Below the pieces are notes generated by a model. That model searched no databases. It was not told the origin of the DNA and worked only from the letters and a program-made list of their open reading frames with translations. From NCBI RefSeq assembly GCF_030811855.1, contig NZ_JAUSRN010000001.1:310001-374000 (forward strand): a DNA stretch of 64,000 nt, written 5' to 3'. The first letter of the stretch is position 1, and every line of letters begins with the position of its first letter. This document shows positions 1 to 9,145 of this stretch, piece after piece. The stretch comes from Variovorax paradoxus. Its GTDB lineage: Bacteria > Pseudomonadota > Gammaproteobacteria > Burkholderiales > Burkholderiaceae_C. Position numbers and translations under genes: made by a program.

Positions 1-167
1 ATGCGAACACCGAGTTCCCCATACTTGCCGTTGACGGCAAATGGGCCCGACATGGGGAAAGGCGCCCCGAACTCGATCCCGTCGGCCGCCTGCGCCGAAG
101 CTACGCGGGAAAGCGACACCGGGGCAATGCCGGCCGCGGCCAGCGCTAGTAGGTCACGTCTATTCAT
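1..167 (-). CDS. ABC transporter substrate-binding protein, branched-chain amino acid type (N-terminal part)
   Basis: Only the first 55 codons are inside the window; the gene runs off the left edge. The translation begins MNRRDLLALAAAGIAPVSLS, a signal peptide with a twin-arginine-like start. It continues with EFGAPFPMSGPFAVNGKYG, the typical opening strand and glycine-rich loop of the periplasmic binding protein type I fold (Leu/Ile/Val-binding family). The start is the ATG at 165-167, preceded by an AGAGA purine stretch. It is the last visible gene of the minus-strand rubredoxin-amidase operon, 72 bases after the amidase, so it probably imports the amide substrate of that operon or a related compound. 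The ligand cannot be inferred. Confidence 0.75.
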   Translation of the reverse strand, partial: MNRRDLLALAAAGIAPVSLSRVASAQAADGIEFGAPFPMSGPFAVNGKYGELGVR

Positions 168-239
168 ATTTTCTCTTTGAAGTTTCAGTTGGGGAAAGTG
201 ACGACGGCCGCGGCGAACCGGGAATCGCCGCGAGGGAAC

Positions 240-1640
240 CTATGGCGAGTTGAGAAGTTGCGCGACGGCGCCCGCTACCGAAAGCAATCGGCTGTCTTCG
301 CCTCGGGCCCCGACCAGTTGAATGCCGACCGGGCGGCCGTCCGCAGTCAGCCCGCAAGGGATCACGATGGCGGGTTGCTGGCTCAGATTGACGGGAAAGC
401 TGAAGCCGGTCCAATCGGTCCATCGGGTCATGCCGCTGCCCGGCGGCACCTCGTGACCCGCCTCGAAGGGGGCCACTGCCGTGGCGGGCGAGACGAGGAC
501 GTGGTAATCGTGCAGCAACCGATCCATTGCGCTGCCGAACTCGGCCCGCCGCATCTGCGCAGAAACGAGGCCCGGGGTCATCTTTCGGCCGTCGCGTGCG
601 GCCTCCAGCAAGCCGGGGTCAATGCGGCTTCGGTCTTGCTCCGGTATCGAGTCGATGCGGGCTGCTGCACCACAGAGCCAGTGGTGCTTGAAAATGTCCA
701 GGACGTCGTTGCGAGGCAGTTGCACGGGCTCTACGCAGGCGCCGGCGCGTTCGATTCGGCGAACGGCTCGCTCGACGATCTGCATGACCTCTGGTTCGAC
801 TTTCCCCGTCGCGGGCTCTGACCAGTAGCCAACTCGCGTGCCGGCGAGCGCGGTCTGGCCGGAGTGAGGCGATGTGGGGCCATGCGCGCATTGGGTCCAG
901 TCGCGCATGTCCCTGCCCGCCATCACCCTGAACATGGCCTCTGCGTCAGCAACGGATCTGGCAATGGATCCGATGTGGGACAGGGTTCCGAACGCACTTA
1001 CCGGAAAGGTGGGAACGCTCGCGTAGGTCGGCTTGAATCCCACCGTTGCGGTGAAGGACGCAGGAACGCGCGCCGATCCCCCGCCGTCCGTGGCGAGATG
1101 AAGGACACCGGCGCCGGTGGCGGCCGCCACGGCCGCACCACCAGACGATCCTCCGGCGGTCACGCGAGGCATCCAGGGATTGCGCGTGATACCGCTCGAC
1201 GGACTGTCCGTGACCGCCTTCCACCCGAACTCGGGCGTGGTGGTCAGGCCCAGGAGAACGGCCCCGGAGCAGCGCAGTCGCTCGACCGCTGGTGCGTCCT
1301 CATGTTGTGGTTGGGGCTGCGTTGTCAGACTGCCGAAGCGGACCACCCAGCCCTTGACCCAGACGATGTCCTTGATCGTCGTCGGAATGCCATCGATCGG
1401 CGACAGCGGGGTGCCTGTCCGCCAGCGCTGTTCGGACGCACGAGCCTGCTCCATCGCGCCGTTGTGATCGATGTACGTGAATGCGTTGAAGGGCCTGTTG
1501 ATCGCTTCGGCCCTGGCGAGGGATGCACGCGCGACCTCCACGGGCGAGACTTCGCCTGAGCGATACAGCGCGGTCAGTTCCGCCACGCCGAGGCGGCAAA
1601 GTGGATCGGCATCCAAGAGAGGCGAGCTGATTTGCTTCAT
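240..1640 (-). CDS. Amidase signature family hydrolase
   Basis: About 466 residues, a normal length for the family. The Ser-cisSer-Lys triad is visible: Lys90 in TTIKD, the GGSSGG motif with cis-Ser165, and the nucleophile Ser189 in DGGGSARVPA, 24 residues later as in characterised members. It should hydrolyse a C-N amide bond to a carboxylate and an amine or ammonia; substrate unknown. The ATG at 1638-1640 is preferred because GGAAAA precedes it; an in-frame TTG lies 12 bases upstream. It sits between a flavoprotein reductase and a solute-binding protein in one operon, pointing to catabolism of an imported amide. No signal peptide, so cytoplasmic. Confidence 0.9.
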   Translation of the reverse strand: MKQISSPLLDADPLCRLGVAELTALYRSGEVSPVEVARASLARAEAINRPFNAFTYIDHNGAMEQARASEQRWRTGTPLSPIDGIPTTIKDIVWVKGWVVRFGSLTTQPQPQHEDAPAVERLRCSGAVLLGLTTTPEFGWKAVTDSPSSGITRNPWMPRVTAGGSSGGAAVAAATGAGVLHLATDGGGSARVPASFTATVGFKPTYASVPTFPVSAFGTLSHIGSIARSVADAEAMFRVMAGRDMRDWTQCAHGPTSPHSGQTALAGTRVGYWSEPATGKVEPEVMQIVERAVRRIERAGACVEPVQLPRNDVLDIFKHHWLCGAAARIDSIPEQDRSRIDPGLLEAARDGRKMTPGLVSAQMRRAEFGSAMDRLLHDYHVLVSPATAVAPFEAGHEVPPGSGMTRWTDWTGFSFPVNLSQQPAIVIPCGLTADGRPVGIQLVGARGEDSRLLSVAGAVAQLLNSP

Positions 1641-1752
1641 GAAATTTTCCAACTGACATGTATTCGAATGCGCTGAAAAGATTTAGAGCGGACGCGGCTT
1701 CCCCTGGCGATGTCCAACCGCCATGGTGAATGGATTCCAGCGAAGCACGGTG

Positions 1753-2991
1753 CTATGCGTGCGCGCAGTCGGGGGGCTTGGGGGGAGGACCTTCCGAAGC
1801 AGACGATCCGCGGCTTGAAGTCCGTGCAAGCACGCCTTTGAATTCTTTGATGGGGCCTGCAATGTCCCGAACTGAGCCGATTGCGCTCACGCCGCGCAGA
1901 ACTCCCTCGGCATCGGAGGAGAGAAAAAGTCGCGAACGTCCAATCGTCTCGACCTTGGTTGTGGAGCCCAGGGAGGGAAGTCCTGCGACCTGGAGTGCGA
2001 AGTCGTACTGATTGCTCCAGAACCAAGGCACCGCATCAAACTCAAGTTGCTGGCCGAGCATGTTTCGGGCCGCAGTGTCTGCTTGATCCTCGGCATTGCG
2101 CCAGTTTTCTATCCTTACGGCCCGCCCGTAAAGTTGGCTGTCGTAACAGCACACATCACCGCACGAAAAAATTCGTTCGTCGTCAGTTCGAAGAAACTGA
2201 TTTGTCCGTATGCCGTTGTCGGTTGCCAAACCTGCCGTTGCAGCCAGATCGACATTCGGTCGAACACCAAGGCCATAGACCACGATGTCACTTGCCACCG
2301 CCTCGCCGGTCGAAAGGCGAACGGCCTGCACCCTGTCCGTCCCCTCGAGTGCCACGATCCCGACACCGAACCGGACATCCACGCTTCGTCGTTGATGCTC
2401 AGCCACCACTGCATCCGAGACGATCGCCGGCACACTCCTGCCCATTGCTTGCGGTGCGCGCTCCAGCACCGTGACCGTACAACCGCGTTCCAGAGCCGCG
2501 GCAGCAACCTCCAGGCCAATCACGCCGGCGCCGATGACCACCAGGCGGCAGCCACGTTGCAGTGAGTCCGCAATCGCTTTTGCATGCTGGGGCGTGCGCA
2601 GCGGCAATACCCCGATCAGATCCGAACCTGGCACCGTGAGCGGATTGATGCTCGCCCCCGTTGCCAGCAGAAGCCGGTGGTAGGCGATCTCCCGCCCGCC
2701 TTCCAGGATCGCGCGCCCAGTATCTCGATCGATGCGAGTGACACTTTGGGCAAGCTGCAGATCGATTTCATTCTCCGCGTACCAGGAGTCAGCGTAGAAG
2801 GTGCATTGTTCGCCTGTTTTCTTGCCTAGAAGCACCGCCTTGGACAGCGGGGGGCGATCGTAAGGAAGGCAACTCTCCTCACCAATCAGGCTGATACCCC
2901 CCGTCCAACCATGCTTGCGAAGAGCAGCGGCGGCTCGGGATCCGCTATGACCTGCGCCAACGATCACGATGGGCTCTTGGCAAGTGGTCAT
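1753..2991 (-). CDS. FAD-dependent ferredoxin/rubredoxin reductase
   Basis: About 412 residues. Two Rossmann motifs are visible: the FAD site IVGAGHSGS at residues 10-18 and the NAD(P) site VIGAGVIGLE at 152-161. A DRPPLSK segment near residue 45 is typical of oxygenase-coupled ferredoxin reductases (BphA4, PdR, rubredoxin reductase). No redox-active CxxxxC is seen, as expected for that subgroup. It probably passes electrons from NAD(P)H to the rubredoxin encoded two genes upstream. The start at 2991 is preceded by GAAGAGAAAG; an earlier in-frame start would add 23 unlikely residues overlapping the PaiB-like gene. No terminal oxygenase is encoded in this operon, so the final acceptor is unknown. 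Confidence 0.88.
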   Translation of the reverse strand: MTTCQEPIVIVGAGHSGSRAAAALRKHGWTGGISLIGEESCLPYDRPPLSKAVLLGKKTGEQCTFYADSWYAENEIDLQLAQSVTRIDRDTGRAILEGGREIAYHRLLLATGASINPLTVPGSDLIGVLPLRTPQHAKAIADSLQRGCRLVVIGAGVIGLEVAAAALERGCTVTVLERAPQAMGRSVPAIVSDAVVAEHQRRSVDVRFGVGIVALEGTDRVQAVRLSTGEAVASDIVVYGLGVRPNVDLAATAGLATDNGIRTNQFLRTDDERIFSCGDVCCYDSQLYGRAVRIENWRNAEDQADTAARNMLGQQLEFDAVPWFWSNQYDFALQVAGLPSLGSTTKVETIGRSRLFLSSDAEGVLRGVSAIGSVRDIAGPIKEFKGVLARTSSRGSSASEGPPPKPPDCAHA

Positions 2992-3013
2992 GGCTTTCTC
3001 TTCGCGCCCGTCT

Positions 3014-3655
3014 TTACTGTGCTGCCTTGGCTTGTGCGCACGCCAGCATGGCGTCACCAATCACCCGCTCGCCTTTCGCATTCAGGGCTTCCCCGGCGCT
3101 TTGGATATCGCGCACCTCCTTGTTCTGGCTCAGCTTGGCCTTGCCCACCAAACGCGTTACCTCGATCTCGATTCCGACGATCGCCTTGAGCATCGTGTCG
3201 ATGTAGTCCTTGGGACCATCGGTCATCTTCCATGGCGTTGGCTGCGACGCCTCGTGAGTGCGGGTGAGCCGGGCCACCATGCCACGGACATATCGCTCAT
3301 CGTCCCGAATCGTGGCGCGCCCGTAGGCATGGACCACGATGTAGTTCCAGCTGGGCACCTGCTTGTGAAATTCGAGCTTGCTGGGATACCACTGGGGCGA
3401 GATGTACGAATCCCCGGCCCGAAACACAACCATCACTTCGTCGCCGCTGACGATGTCCTGCCACACCGGGTTGTTGCGCGCGACGTGCGAGTGCAGCACT
3501 ACTTTGGATCCCTCCTTGGCGTCCAGCTCGAACGGAATATGGTTGGCATCCAAGCCACTTTTTCCGTGCGTAAACAAAATACCCAGTGGATTCTTGACGA
3601 TCAGGTCGTGCAGAACTTCAGGGCGCGATTCATCGAAGTGGGCAGGAACGTACAT
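3014..3655 (-). CDS. PaiB-like FMN-binding split-barrel protein
   Basis: 213 residues, the usual size of the PaiB family, whose members are annotated as FMN-binding negative transcriptional regulators. The MYVPAHF start, the PLGILFTHG strand and the NHIPFELD segment are family hallmarks. In Bacillus, PaiB acts with PaiA on sporulation and protease genes, but many members are probably flavin or heme binding proteins with no DNA-binding domain. Here it lies between a rubredoxin gene (54-base gap) and a flavin reductase gene (22-base gap). A role in electron transfer with these two is as plausible as regulation. Start supported by GGAG nine bases upstream. Confidence 0.85.
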   Translation of the reverse strand: MYVPAHFDESRPEVLHDLIVKNPLGILFTHGKSGLDANHIPFELDAKEGSKVVLHSHVARNNPVWQDIVSGDEVMVVFRAGDSYISPQWYPSKLEFHKQVPSWNYIVVHAYGRATIRDDERYVRGMVARLTRTHEASQPTPWKMTDGPKDYIDTMLKAIVGIEIEVTRLVGKAKLSQNKEVRDIQSAGEALNAKGERVIGDAMLACAQAKAAQ

Positions 3656-3709
3656 ATCTCTATCTCCGTAATTGGTTGCTGAGGACGGAAAACTTCGACC
3701 AGGCTCGAT

Positions 3710-3913
3710 TCAGATCTCGATCATTTCGAAATCGGCTTTGCCGGCACCGCATTCAGGGCACATCCAATCGTTCGGCACATCCTCCCAGCGCGTTCCGGAT
3801 GCGATGCCTTCCCCAGGCAGGCCTTGCTCTTCGTGGTACTCGAATCCACAGAGCACACAAAGCCAGCTCTTGAAGGCCACGGCTTGGTTCTTCTCGGTTG
3901 CGCAATCACTCAT
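3710..3913 (-). CDS. Rubredoxin
   Basis: 67 residues with the two iron-binding knuckles C19-V-L-C22-G and C52-P-E-C55-G, separated by the expected stretch containing EEQGLPGEGIASGTRWEDVPNDW. It is a small cytoplasmic one-electron carrier with a mononuclear Fe(Cys)4 centre. It is the first gene of a minus-strand operon followed by a PaiB-like flavoprotein and a likely rubredoxin reductase, so the immediate electron donor is probably that reductase. The promoter must lie in the 119-base region shared with the divergent MocR gene. Confidence 0.93.
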   Translation of the reverse strand: MSDCATEKNQAVAFKSWLCVLCGFEYHEEQGLPGEGIASGTRWEDVPNDWMCPECGAGKADFEMIEI

Positions 3914-3975
3914 GGGGTGCCTCGCTCATGTCATGCCGGCTTCGAAAACAAGCCGTCGTCAAAAAGTAGTATGGT

Positions 3976-4008
3976 GTATTCAGGTTCAGTGAGATGGACC
4001 AGTATTCA
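3976..4008. promoter_or_regulatory. Direct repeat GTATTCA x2, candidate MocR operator
   Basis: Two exact copies of GTATTCA at 3976-3982 and 4002-4008, 26 bases start to start (between two and three helical turns), lie in the region between the divergent rubredoxin and MocR genes. MocR/GabR-type regulators commonly bind direct repeats near their own promoter and that of the divergent target. Repeat and position are seen; the role is inference. Confidence 0.4.
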
Positions 4009-4032
4009 CTTATCTCAGGAGACCAGAATCCA

Positions 4033-5556
4033 ATGCCACGGACAGCCAAGACGCCGGAAGTTCCAGCGCTCGGGCAACTTGACCGGGAGGCCGGCGGTCT
4101 CGGACGGCAGCTCGCCCATAAGCTGCGTCAGGCGGTCAAGAGAGGCGACCTCCAAGCCGGCGAGATCCTCCCGTCGACGCGCGCGCTCGCCAAGTCCCTG
4201 GGAGTCGCACGCGGTACCGTCCTCGAGGCTTTCGAACAGCTGATTGCCGAGGGATTTCTCGAGGCCGAACAAGGCGGCAGCACGCGCGTTGCCGCATCTT
4301 TGGCTGACATGCCATTGGTTGCAGCCGACGCGCGCGAAAGCAAGGCGAGCGCCAAGCCTCTGCCACTGCCCTTGCCTTCCGCGGCGTTCGCCCAGATCGC
4401 TCGGCAGTTCATGCCGTTGCCACCGGTGCCTTTTGCTGTGTCAGTGCCTGCCGGCGCTGCCGCTCCCGGCGAGGTCTGGCGCCGCCTGGGAAACCAGATT
4501 CGCGCGCGCGGCAAGGGGGGGCCAAGCGGCTATGGAGACCCTCAGGGCGCCCTGCCTCTGCGCCAGGCGATCGCAGAATATGTGCGACGGTCTCGCTCAG
4601 TGCGTTGTGACCCTGCTCAAATCATTGTGACGACCGGCACTCAACAAGGGCTGTATCTGGCTTGCCTGGTGCTGCTCGGCAACGAAGACTATGCGTGGGT
4701 CGAGAACCCGGCCTATTGGGGCATCACGGCAATATTGGAAACCTTGGGGCCGAAAGGCCGCATGGTGCGCGTGCCGGTCGATTCGGAAGGTTTGATCGTC
4801 GACGAGGGCTTGCGCTTGAGACCCGATGCGCGCGCCGCGTTTGTGACCCCATCGCATCAGTACCCTTTGGGCATGCCTTTGAGCATGGCGCGCCGAAACG
4901 CCCTGCTGACCTGGGCACGCACAAATGCAGCCTGGGTCGTGGAAGACGACTATGACAGCGAGTTGCGATACGCGGGACATCCATTTCCGGCGTTGCAAGG
5001 CCTGGATCCTGACCATGTGATCTACCTGGGGACATTCAGCAAGATCCTCTTTCCATCGCTGCGGCTCGGATATGCCATCGTGCCTCCGAGACTGGTCGAC
5101 GCATTCTGTGGTGCTCGCATGCTGTTGGACCGCCATCCACCGAGCGCGGATCAGCATGTCTTGGCGGCTTTCATCGCCGAGGGGCATCTGGATCGGCACA
5201 TCCGACGGATCCGAGGCGTCTATGGAGAATGCCGCAGCCAGCTTTCTCAGCTTTTTCAGGACCTGCTTCCCAGCGAATTGGCATGGCTGCAACCCAGCGA
5301 TCAGGGCATGCACTCGGTGCTCTGGCTGGCGCCTGGCATTGACGATCAGGCCGTTTCCGTTCAGGCCGCCAGAGCCGGCGTGGCTGTGCGACCAGTGTCT
5401 CGCATGTACGCGGAAGGCAGCGAACGTTCAGGCTTGATCCTGGGCCTGGGAGCATTCACTGCCGATCAGATTGCGGACGCCGCGCGGCGACTGGCATCCA
5501 TCATCACTGCTGCCGCTCCAACAGGACGGCGCAGGGTCCGGAGCACGATCCGATAA
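4033..5556 (+). CDS. MocR family (GntR-aminotransferase) transcriptional regulator
   Basis: About 507 residues. An N-terminal GntR winged helix-turn-helix (near residues 25-90, with PSTRALAKSLGVARGTVLEAF) is joined to a full fold-type I aminotransferase-like domain. The segment VVEDDYDSELRY and the PLP-lysine region YLGTFSKILFPSLRLGY are visible. Such proteins use PLP or an amino compound as effector and usually control the divergent operon, here rubredoxin-PaiB-reductase-amidase-SBP. I place the start at the ATG at 4033, which follows AGGAG at 4017-4021; an ATG at 3994 would add 13 residues and overlap the direct repeats. It ends convergently with the TPP enzyme gene. Confidence 0.9.
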   Translation: MPRTAKTPEVPALGQLDREAGGLGRQLAHKLRQAVKRGDLQAGEILPSTRALAKSLGVARGTVLEAFEQLIAEGFLEAEQGGSTRVAASLADMPLVAADARESKASAKPLPLPLPSAAFAQIARQFMPLPPVPFAVSVPAGAAAPGEVWRRLGNQIRARGKGGPSGYGDPQGALPLRQAIAEYVRRSRSVRCDPAQIIVTTGTQQGLYLACLVLLGNEDYAWVENPAYWGITAILETLGPKGRMVRVPVDSEGLIVDEGLRLRPDARAAFVTPSHQYPLGMPLSMARRNALLTWARTNAAWVVEDDYDSELRYAGHPFPALQGLDPDHVIYLGTFSKILFPSLRLGYAIVPPRLVDAFCGARMLLDRHPPSADQHVLAAFIAEGHLDRHIRRIRGVYGECRSQLSQLFQDLLPSELAWLQPSDQGMHSVLWLAPGIDDQAVSVQAARAGVAVRPVSRMYAEGSERSGLILGLGAFTADQIADAARRLASIITAAAPTGRRRVRSTIR

Positions 5557-5607
5557 AAGGGCCGTCATCGATCGCCAGAATCGCAGGCCAAGAGAACGGA
5601 CCTGCGC

Positions 5608-7248
5608 TCACTCCCACTTGAGAGAGCGTTCCACCGACATGTCCGGATCGCTGCAGACTTCGATCAACGCCGGTCCCTCGACGCTCATGGCTTGCTCGAC
5701 GATGCCTGCGGCATCCCTGGAGTGCTCGATCCTGAATCCACGGGCGCCGAACGCCTCGGCTAGTTTTGCAAAGCCGGGATTCGCCAGGTCGGTGCCGCTG
5801 ATGCGATGAGGAAAGTGCCGCTGCTGATGGGTGCGGATGGTGCCGTATGACCCGTTGTTCGACACCACCACGCGCAGGTTCAGACTTCTGTCGATCGCGG
5901 TGATCAGTTCGTTGCCGTTCATGAGAAATCCGCCGTCGCCGACGAAGGCGAGGACTTCTCGCCCCGGGTGGCGCAAGGCAGCCGCTATGCCGGCCGGGAC
6001 ACCCGTTCCCATGGCTCCGCAAGCCGAACCGAGCAGCCGGTTCGCCGGCGTCATCTTGAAGATGCGGTGAACCCAGGCTGCAAAGTTGCCCGAATCGGTC
6101 GTCAAAACTGCATCGTTCTGGGCCAGGCGCGCAAGCGCCATGATCGTGTGGCCCAGGACGTCGTTCGCCACCGCATTCTGTGGCTGCCAGCCGTGCGCAC
6201 GGTCGGCAGTTACGCGCACCCGCTCGAGCCACTGGCTCGACACCGCCCCGGAGCCGCCATGGCGCAATGCGGCACGCACGAAGCCATGCGCCGTCGAGAC
6301 GATCGGCAGTGCCGCCGAAAAATGGCGCCCGATCATGGCCGGATCGGGATACACGTGAACGAACTTCTGTGCATCGGCGCCCTGCCGCGGAAACGCGAAA
6401 CCCAGGGACGACACGTCGCCCATGCGGCTGCCGATCGCAACGATCAGGTCGGCCTCGCTGAAGAGCGCCGTGTGCGCGGGCGAGGTGAAGAAGCTCAGTT
6501 GGCCCACCCAGCGAGGGTCTGTGTTGGAGAACTGGTCCTGGTTCTTGTTGGTGACGGCAACGGGAATGTTCCACTGGTCGACGAGCGCCTGGAGATCGTT
6601 GCGGAAATCATCGGTCCGGCACTCACCACCCACGATCAGGATCGGCCGGCTGGCCTTGGAAATCAGCTCGCGCACGCGCGCGGCATCCTCCAGGGTCGCC
6701 TCGGCGCGTGCGACACCGTGAACCCGCGCGGGCTGCCGCTCGACCAGTTCGGTCAGCACGTCTTCGGGCAACTCGACAGCGACCGGCCCCGGCGTTCCCG
6801 AGGCAGCCGCGGCAAAGGCGCGGGCCATCACTTCGGCAACGGCCGCTGCCTTGTCGATGCGCCCCGACCATTTCAGCAAGCCGGAAAAAGCTTTGCCGGA
6901 ATCGATTTCCTGGACGGCGCCGCGGCCCAGGTTCGGCGTTTCGACCTGGCCGATCAAGAGGATCAGCGGAACCGCTTCTTCGGCCGCCACGTGGACGCCG
7001 ATCGCGGCATTGAAAGCCCCCGGCCCTCTGCTCGCCATGACGATGCCGGCGCGGCCCGTCAGCTTGGCGTCCGCAATCGCGGCCAGGGCCGCGGATCCTT
7101 CGTGCCGGCATGTCACCAGATCGAAGTCCTCCCGCGCGTGAAGCGCATCCAGGAGCGCAAGGAAGCTTTCACCGGGAACGCTGAATGCACGGTCCGCGCC
7201 GTGCGCGACCATGCTGTCGACGATGGCCTCGGCAACTCTGTACGTCAT
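5608..7248 (-). CDS. Thiamine pyrophosphate-dependent enzyme (acetolactate synthase/benzoylformate decarboxylase type)
   Basis: 546 residues with the three-domain layout of the family. The catalytic Glu27 lies in SVPGESF, and the TPP/Mg site GDGGFLMNGNE...VVSNNGSYG lies near residues 425-455. Family members decarboxylate or ligate 2-oxo acids; the specific substrate cannot be told. No regulatory small subunit is nearby, so it is unlikely to be the biosynthetic acetohydroxyacid synthase. It is the last gene of a TetR-AcuI-TPP operon, 13 bases after the AcuI-like gene, which hints at processing of a short-chain acyl or oxo-acid intermediate. AAGGA precedes the start. Confidence 0.88.
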   Translation of the reverse strand: MTYRVAEAIVDSMVAHGADRAFSVPGESFLALLDALHAREDFDLVTCRHEGSAALAAIADAKLTGRAGIVMASRGPGAFNAAIGVHVAAEEAVPLILLIGQVETPNLGRGAVQEIDSGKAFSGLLKWSGRIDKAAAVAEVMARAFAAAASGTPGPVAVELPEDVLTELVERQPARVHGVARAEATLEDAARVRELISKASRPILIVGGECRTDDFRNDLQALVDQWNIPVAVTNKNQDQFSNTDPRWVGQLSFFTSPAHTALFSEADLIVAIGSRMGDVSSLGFAFPRQGADAQKFVHVYPDPAMIGRHFSAALPIVSTAHGFVRAALRHGGSGAVSSQWLERVRVTADRAHGWQPQNAVANDVLGHTIMALARLAQNDAVLTTDSGNFAAWVHRIFKMTPANRLLGSACGAMGTGVPAGIAAALRHPGREVLAFVGDGGFLMNGNELITAIDRSLNLRVVVSNNGSYGTIRTHQQRHFPHRISGTDLANPGFAKLAEAFGARGFRIEHSRDAAGIVEQAMSVEGPALIEVCSDPDMSVERSLKWE

Positions 7249-7261
7249 GAACGTCCTTCTT

Positions 7262-8248
7262 TCAAGACGCGTTCACGTCGACGACCACGCGGCCCCGGAT
7301 CTCGCCCCGCATGAGCCGGGCGGCTGCTTCGATCGCTTGCGGCAGCGCGATCTCGGCCGCTATGTCTTCCAGGATCGAGCCATCCAGGTCGCGCGCCAGC
7401 CGCTCCCATGCGGCGACACGGTCTGCCTTGGGCCGCATCACGCTATCGATGCCGATGAGACTTACACCGCGGAGGATGAATGGCGCCACCGACGCAGGCA
7501 GGTCAAGCCCCTGGGCCAGGCCGCATGCAGCGACCACGCCGTTGTATCGAAGCTGCGCGCATACGTTGGCCAGCGTGTGGCTGCCAACCGAATCCACAGC
7601 AGCGGCCCAGCGCTCCTTCTGCAGCGGCTTGCCCGCCTCGCTCAACTCCTTGCGATCGATCACGTCGCTGGCCCCGAGCCGCCGCAGATAGTCGGATTCG
7701 TCCAGCCGCCCCGTGGACGCGGTGACCGTGTACCCGAGCTTGGCCAGGAGCGCGATCGCAACGCTTCCCACGCCGCCGTTCGCCCCCGTCACGAGCACCG
7801 GCCCATCGCCTGGCTTCAGCCCGTGCCGCTCCAGGGCCATCACGCACAGCATGGCGGTGTACCCCGCGGTTCCGATGGCCATGGCATCCCTGGTGCTGAA
7901 GCGCTTCGGCAGCGGAATCAACCAGTCGCCCTTCACGCGCGCCCGCTGTGCAAGCCCGCCCCAATGCGCTTCGCCAACGCCCCAGCCGTTGAGCACCACC
8001 GTGTCGCCCGGCTTGAATCCGGGATGGTCGCTCTGCTCCACCACGCCCGCAAAGTCGATGCCCGGCACCATGGGAAAGCTCCGGACTACGGGCCCCTTTC
8101 CGGTGATGGCCAGGCCATCCTTGTAGTTCAGCGTGCTGTATTCGACGCGGACCGTGACGTCGCCTGGGGGCAGGCGGTTTTCATCGATCTCGGCCAGCGA
8201 GGCGCGGTAGCCTTCCGCGTCTTTTTCCACGACGATGCCTTTGAACAT
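7262..8248 (-). CDS. acuI: Acrylyl-CoA reductase / YhdH-type quinone oxidoreductase (MDR superfamily)
   Basis: 328 residues, zinc-free medium-chain dehydrogenase. The N-terminal GroES-like domain has [19 protein letters not shown] and the NADP-binding segment is [21 protein letters not shown] near residues 150-170, both diagnostic of the AcuI/YhdH group. AcuI reduces toxic acrylyl-CoA to propionyl-CoA with NADPH. The gene lies 20 bases after a TetR regulator, matching the common AcuR-AcuI pairing. A GGAGCG ribosome site precedes the ATG at 8248. The name is by family; acrylyl-CoA activity is not proved by sequence. Confidence 0.85.
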   Translation of the reverse strand: MFKGIVVEKDAEGYRASLAEIDENRLPPGDVTVRVEYSTLNYKDGLAITGKGPVVRSFPMVPGIDFAGVVEQSDHPGFKPGDTVVLNGWGVGEAHWGGLAQRARVKGDWLIPLPKRFSTRDAMAIGTAGYTAMLCVMALERHGLKPGDGPVLVTGANGGVGSVAIALLAKLGYTVTASTGRLDESDYLRRLGASDVIDRKELSEAGKPLQKERWAAAVDSVGSHTLANVCAQLRYNGVVAACGLAQGLDLPASVAPFILRGVSLIGIDSVMRPKADRVAAWERLARDLDGSILEDIAAEIALPQAIEAAARLMRGEIRGRVVVDVNAS

Positions 8249-8268
8249 AATTTCGCTCCAATAAAAAA

Positions 8269-8934
8269 TCAGTGATCCGCCGCGTGGCGGGGCGAGGGCT
8301 GGGCGCGCGCACCCAGGCTGGACAGATATGCCTCGATGAAGGTGACCAGGGGCCGGTCCGACTGCACCAGCCTGGCTCGGAGCACGGCCCCCTCCCAGGC
8401 GATCCAGAAGAACTCGGCGAGCTGCTCGACATCCAGCGTTGCCGCGATGGTTCCTGCGGACTGGGCCTCTCGCAGGCAGCGAGCCACCCGCTCCTGCCAG
8501 CCGACAAGAATGGCGTCGAGGCGTTCGCGGAAATCCACAGGCAATGCACCCAGTTCCTGGCTCAGGTTGCCGACCAGGCAGCCCCGCGTGAAGCGGTGCT
8601 TGCGCATGCCCCTGGATGCATCTGCAATGAAGTCGGCAAGCCGATCGAGCGGTGCACGTTCCTGGTTCAGCAGCCACCGGTCGAGCTTGCGCTTGAAGTA
8701 GTCGTCGTACGCCTCCATCACGGCCGCTCCGAACGCGTCCTTGTTCGCGAAGTAGTGATAGAACGAGCCCTTGGGCACGGTCGCCCGCTTCAGCACGGCA
8801 TCCAGGCCCGTCGAACTGAAGCCCTGCTCGGTGAGCAGCTCCATCCCGCATCGGATCAGTACATCACGCGTTGCCGCATACGCCGGCGAAGGCCGCCTGC
8901 CGCGCGCCACGGCCGTTGTGGGTTTTTCTGTCAT
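8269..8934 (-). CDS. TetR family regulator (AcuR/NemR-like)
   Basis: 221 residues. The helix-turn-helix is near residues 40-66 ([27 protein letters not shown]), with the PKGSFYHYF signature of the NemR/AcuR subgroup. Its C-terminal part holds two cysteines, one in RGCLVGN, a region sometimes used to sense electrophiles. It heads the operon with the AcuI-like reductase and the TPP enzyme. A perfect inverted repeat lies 9 bases upstream of its start codon, indicating autorepression released by a reactive carbonyl, acrylate or similar compound. The effector is inference. Confidence 0.9.
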   Translation of the reverse strand: MTEKPTTAVARGRRPSPAYAATRDVLIRCGMELLTEQGFSSTGLDAVLKRATVPKGSFYHYFANKDAFGAAVMEAYDDYFKRKLDRWLLNQERAPLDRLADFIADASRGMRKHRFTRGCLVGNLSQELGALPVDFRERLDAILVGWQERVARCLREAQSAGTIAATLDVEQLAEFFWIAWEGAVLRARLVQSDRPLVTFIEAYLSSLGARAQPSPRHAADH

Positions 8935-8942
8935 GTAGCAAT

Positions 8943-8961
8943 TCTAGACCGATCGTCTAGA
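8943..8961. promoter_or_regulatory. TetR operator, NemR-box-like inverted repeat
   Basis: TCTAGACCGATCGTCTAGA: perfect 7-base arms TCTAGAC/GTCTAGA around CGATC. It closely resembles the known NemR box TAGACC-N4-GGTCTA and lies just upstream of the TetR start at 8934. It is therefore the probable autoregulatory site of the TetR-AcuI-TPP operon. Confidence 0.65.
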
Positions 8962-9145
8962 GATCATCCACTGCTTTCTCGAAGGCGTGCGCGCATCCGC
9001 CGAAGCCGCACCAACATGCGAACACGCATGCACTTTCATTGGGCGATCTGCACCTAATTGCAGGGGCGACGGATTGAATCTGCAGATTTCTCTCGACTTT
9101 ATTGCAGGCCCAAGTCTTGCTCGTAAACCCCTATTCGAGTCCTAA

